From Neobacillus paridis (lineage in GTDB: Bacteria; Bacillota; Bacilli; Bacillales; Cytobacillaceae): 64,000 nt of DNA. Below the pieces are notes generated by a model that had not been told where the DNA came from, did no database searches, and was given only the letters and a program-made list of their open reading frames with translations. This document shows, piece by piece, positions 62,099-64,000 of the stretch. The DNA is taken from contig NZ_JAESWB010000371.1 of NCBI RefSeq assembly GCF_016765675.1, forward strand, positions 184,877-248,876. Reading direction: 5' to 3'. The first letter of the stretch is position 1, and each line of letters begins with the position of its first letter. The position numbers were made by a program, and so were the translations under genes.

Positions 62099-63028
62099 AT
62101 GAGATCTGAGAGGAGAAAGAAGAAAAGAAAATGGCTCCGGATTACCGGAATTGTTGTTTTAGTGCTCTTGATTGGTATTGGCGGTTATGCTTATTCTGTA
62201 TATAAATCATTAACAAATGCTGTTGAAACGATGCATCAGCCGATAGATCGCAAATCTGATAAACGTTCGGAAGATGTATCTTTAAAAGATAAACAGCCTT
62301 TTTCAGTTTTATTATTAGGGGTCGACCAGCGGAAGGGAGATAAAGGCCGTTCCGATACGATGATTGTGTTGGCGGTTAATCCACAGGTAAACTCGGTGAA
62401 AATGCTAAGTATTCCGCGTGATACCCGGACTGAGATTGTTGGAAAAGGCACAATCGATAAAATTAACCATGCCTACGCCTTTGGTAATGAAGAAATGTCG
62501 ATGAATACAGTCGAACATTTCTTAGACATACCCATCGATTATTTCATTAAAGTCAACATGGAAGGCTTCAAGGATATCGTTGATGCCGTTGGCGGTATTA
62601 CGGTGAACAATGACCTGGATTTCTCACAGGGCGGCTACCATTTTCCTAAAGGCGAGGTGACCTTGGATGGTAAAAAAGCTTTGGCTTTTACCCGGATGAG
62701 ACATGATGATCCACGCGGTGATTTTGGACGTCAATTGCGGCAACGTGAAATTATTCAGGGAGTTATGCGAGAAGGAGCAAGTCTTACTTCATTGACCAAA
62801 TACCAGAGTATTTTTGCTGCACTTGGAAATAATGTCAGAACCAATCTTACGTTTAATCAAATGATCGACATTCAAAAGAACTACAAAGGTGCTGCCGGAA
62901 ATGTCGAGCAAATGACGATTAAAGGCAGCGGCACAAAAATCAACGGAATTTATTACTATATCGTTCCCGACGCCGAAAAACAGCGTCTGCATGATGAGTT
63001 AGCGGCGCAATTAGAAATAAATAAATAG
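62099..63028 (+). CDS. LCP family protein (second copy)
   Basis: This 309-residue LytR-CpsA-Psr protein has a basic start (RRKKKRKWLR), one membrane helix (about 16-34) and an extracellular LCP domain with VLLLGVDQRKGDKGRSDTMI, MLSIPRDTRTEI, IDKINHAYAFGN and ALAFTRMRHDDPRGDFGR. The catalytic Arg and Asp positions are kept. It is a paralogue of 31527-32525 and closes the teichoic acid locus on its right side. GGAGG precedes ATG 62099. Confidence 0.93.
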   Translation: MRSERRKKKRKWLRITGIVVLVLLIGIGGYAYSVYKSLTNAVETMHQPIDRKSDKRSEDVSLKDKQPFSVLLLGVDQRKGDKGRSDTMIVLAVNPQVNSVKMLSIPRDTRTEIVGKGTIDKINHAYAFGNEEMSMNTVEHFLDIPIDYFIKVNMEGFKDIVDAVGGITVNNDLDFSQGGYHFPKGEVTLDGKKALAFTRMRHDDPRGDFGRQLRQREIIQGVMREGASLTSLTKYQSIFAALGNNVRTNLTFNQMIDIQKNYKGAAGNVEQMTIKGSGTKINGIYYYIVPDAEKQRLHDELAAQLEINK

Positions 63029-63033
63029 ATAAT

Positions 63034-63308
63034 AAGAAAAGCGCAAGCGCCTCGGTCAGCGGCGTATGGCCTCCTCGAAAAAGCTATCGCTTTTCCTTCG
63101 TGCGATGCTAATGCTGTCGAAGCCTTCCTTGTGGAGCGCTCCAACTGAGATAAAGGAAACACGATGCTCCTGCGCCAAAGTCAATTCGAAGAAGAGAATG
63201 TTCAGCTCGTCGCAAAGCTACATGATGTTTTTTCATAGAAGCTGCTTTGTTGACTTATCGTAGGGCGGAGAGCGAAGGACACTAGCCGCTAGGCGCTGGA
63301 ACTAGATA
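63034..63308 (+). repeat. Dispersed repeat, copy 2 (long form)
   Basis: Shares the ordered blocks listed for 2651-2800 but is about 275 bp long, with two extra inner segments. One carries a CGAAAAAGC/GCTTTTCC-type inverted part and a GGAGCGCTCC palindrome. Confidence 0.6.
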
Positions 63309-63409
63309 ATGAAAAAAGGCTGTCCCATACAGTAACGGGTTCAGTTAAGAGGTGTAAAAATTGTTTTGGTATTAGTTTTGGCACATAAAATAGCAACAAA
63401 ATTTACAAG

Positions 63410-63437
63410 AAAAAGGATGGCATTTGCCATCCTTTTT
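63410..63437 (-). terminator. Terminator of the 59-aa gene
   Basis: AAAAAGGATGGC and GCCATCCTTTTT perfect 12-bp arms with a 4-nt loop; works on both strands. Confidence 0.88.
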
Positions 63438-63475
63438 AAAGCATTACTGATTGATGTAAAAATGCCTTTTATTTT

Positions 63476-63655
63476 TTAAAATTTATTGTTATCTTTCATG
63501 TTATGCATATGGGACTCCATATAGACTCTTTCTGATTTTGAAACGTGTTTTTCATTTTCTTTCGGGTCTGTGTAGGCGATACCTTTTCTTTTGTATAACC
63601 AATCGACTAAAAATCCAAAAGCTAAAAGTCCACCTATGATAATCAACCACCCCAT
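63476..63655 (-). CDS. Small membrane protein, 59 aa, unknown function
   Basis: ATG 63655 behind GGGAGGGG opens 59 codons to TAA 63476, followed by a perfect terminator. The product starts with one hydrophobic helix (WLIIIGGLLAFGFLVDWLY) and a polar, His- and Lys-rich tail (residues 22-59). Clean ribosome-binding site, stop and terminator argue for a real gene. I do not recognise the family. Confidence 0.7.
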   Translation of the reverse strand: MGWLIIIGGLLAFGFLVDWLYKRKGIAYTDPKENEKHVSKSERVYMESHMHNMKDNNKF

Positions 63656-64000
63656 TATTATCCCCTCCCTTTAACTAGATTTAGAACTTTTTTAATCAAT
63701 TTATCTCCTTTGTCAATATTTTACTTCAATAAGAATGTTTATCCAATAAATTCCTTACCTATTTTCCCCTTATTTAAGCTAAGTAGTTAGTTTAAATTTC
63801 TATATTCTGTTAATTTGTTCCATTGGAATAAATTGGTGTTTAAATTTATTCTAACATATAAATTATATTTCCTGTCACTAGTGTTGCATTAATTTAATTT
63901 CACTATTAGGAATACTCGAAATGTTCAATTTTATTATTCTCTGCAAAGAAAAAGTCCTTTATAATGGATAGGTCAGGTGGTAATCCGTCCAAATCCAATA
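63656..64000. other. A+T-rich end of window
   Basis: I see no gene. A TATAAT (about 63961-63966) on the plus strand near the edge could be a -10 for a gene starting beyond the window. Confidence 0.4.

Overview
The window is a chromosomal stretch of an endospore-forming member of the Bacillaceae, close to Bacillus/Neobacillus. The evidence is a spore-coat CotF-like gene, strong AGGAGG ribosome-binding sites, and blocks of the Bacillus subtilis hpf-secA-prfB-cccB, degS-degU-degV-comF and tag (wall teichoic acid) gene order. No rRNA, tRNA or CRISPR array is visible.

Region 1 (1-5430) holds cccB (cut by the window edge), yvjA, prfB with its programmed +1 frameshift, and secA. secA lies on the opposite strand from prfB and hpf, unlike in B. 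subtilis. Region 2 (5436-15107) is a 9.7-kb Tn3-family transposon, with Tn4430-like terminal inverted repeats, a 5-bp ATATT target duplication and a decayed transposase. Its cargo is a small class I lanthipeptide cluster: lanA (49 aa, too short for routine gene calling), lanB, lanT, lanC, a 43-aa one-helix peptide that could be the immunity factor, a TetR regulator and a membrane protein. A 32-bp near-perfect palindrome sits between the lanA promoter region and its ribosome-binding site.

Region 3 (15186-20000) holds hpf, a CotF-like gene, comFC, comFA and degV. comFB and the flagellar block that B. subtilis has here are absent. Region 4 (20103-28430) is an accessory island between degV and degU. 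It encodes a heme-dependent oxidative N-demethylase-like system (DUF3445 oxygenase subunit, DmmA-like zinc-ribbon protein, PDR-type ferredoxin reductase), an aldehyde dehydrogenase, an APC permease and a sigma-54 activator. Both outward transcription units have textbook sigma-54 promoters, and five TTCA-N4-TGAA palindromes lie upstream of them. This looks like one inducible pathway for uptake and oxidative dealkylation of an N-alkyl amine or amino acid.

Region 5 (28458-31298) holds degU, degS and yvyE. Region 6 (31527-63028) is a large wall teichoic acid and cell-surface locus bounded by two LCP ligase genes. tagO and tagA make the linkage unit, tagD makes CDP-glycerol, tagGH export the polymer, and six proteins carrying seven CDP-glycerol glycerophosphotransferase domains, some fused to glycosyltransferases, build it. 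One 1194-aa protein carries four GW-type repeats inserted inside a GT4 glycosyltransferase fold. Around these are secreted wall enzymes: an SH3b/glucosaminidase, a beta-helix protein, a NodB deacetylase, a beta-lactamase-like/C39-like fusion and a triple-tyrosine repeat protein. The right end (63029-64000) holds a dispersed repeat and a 59-aa membrane peptide gene.
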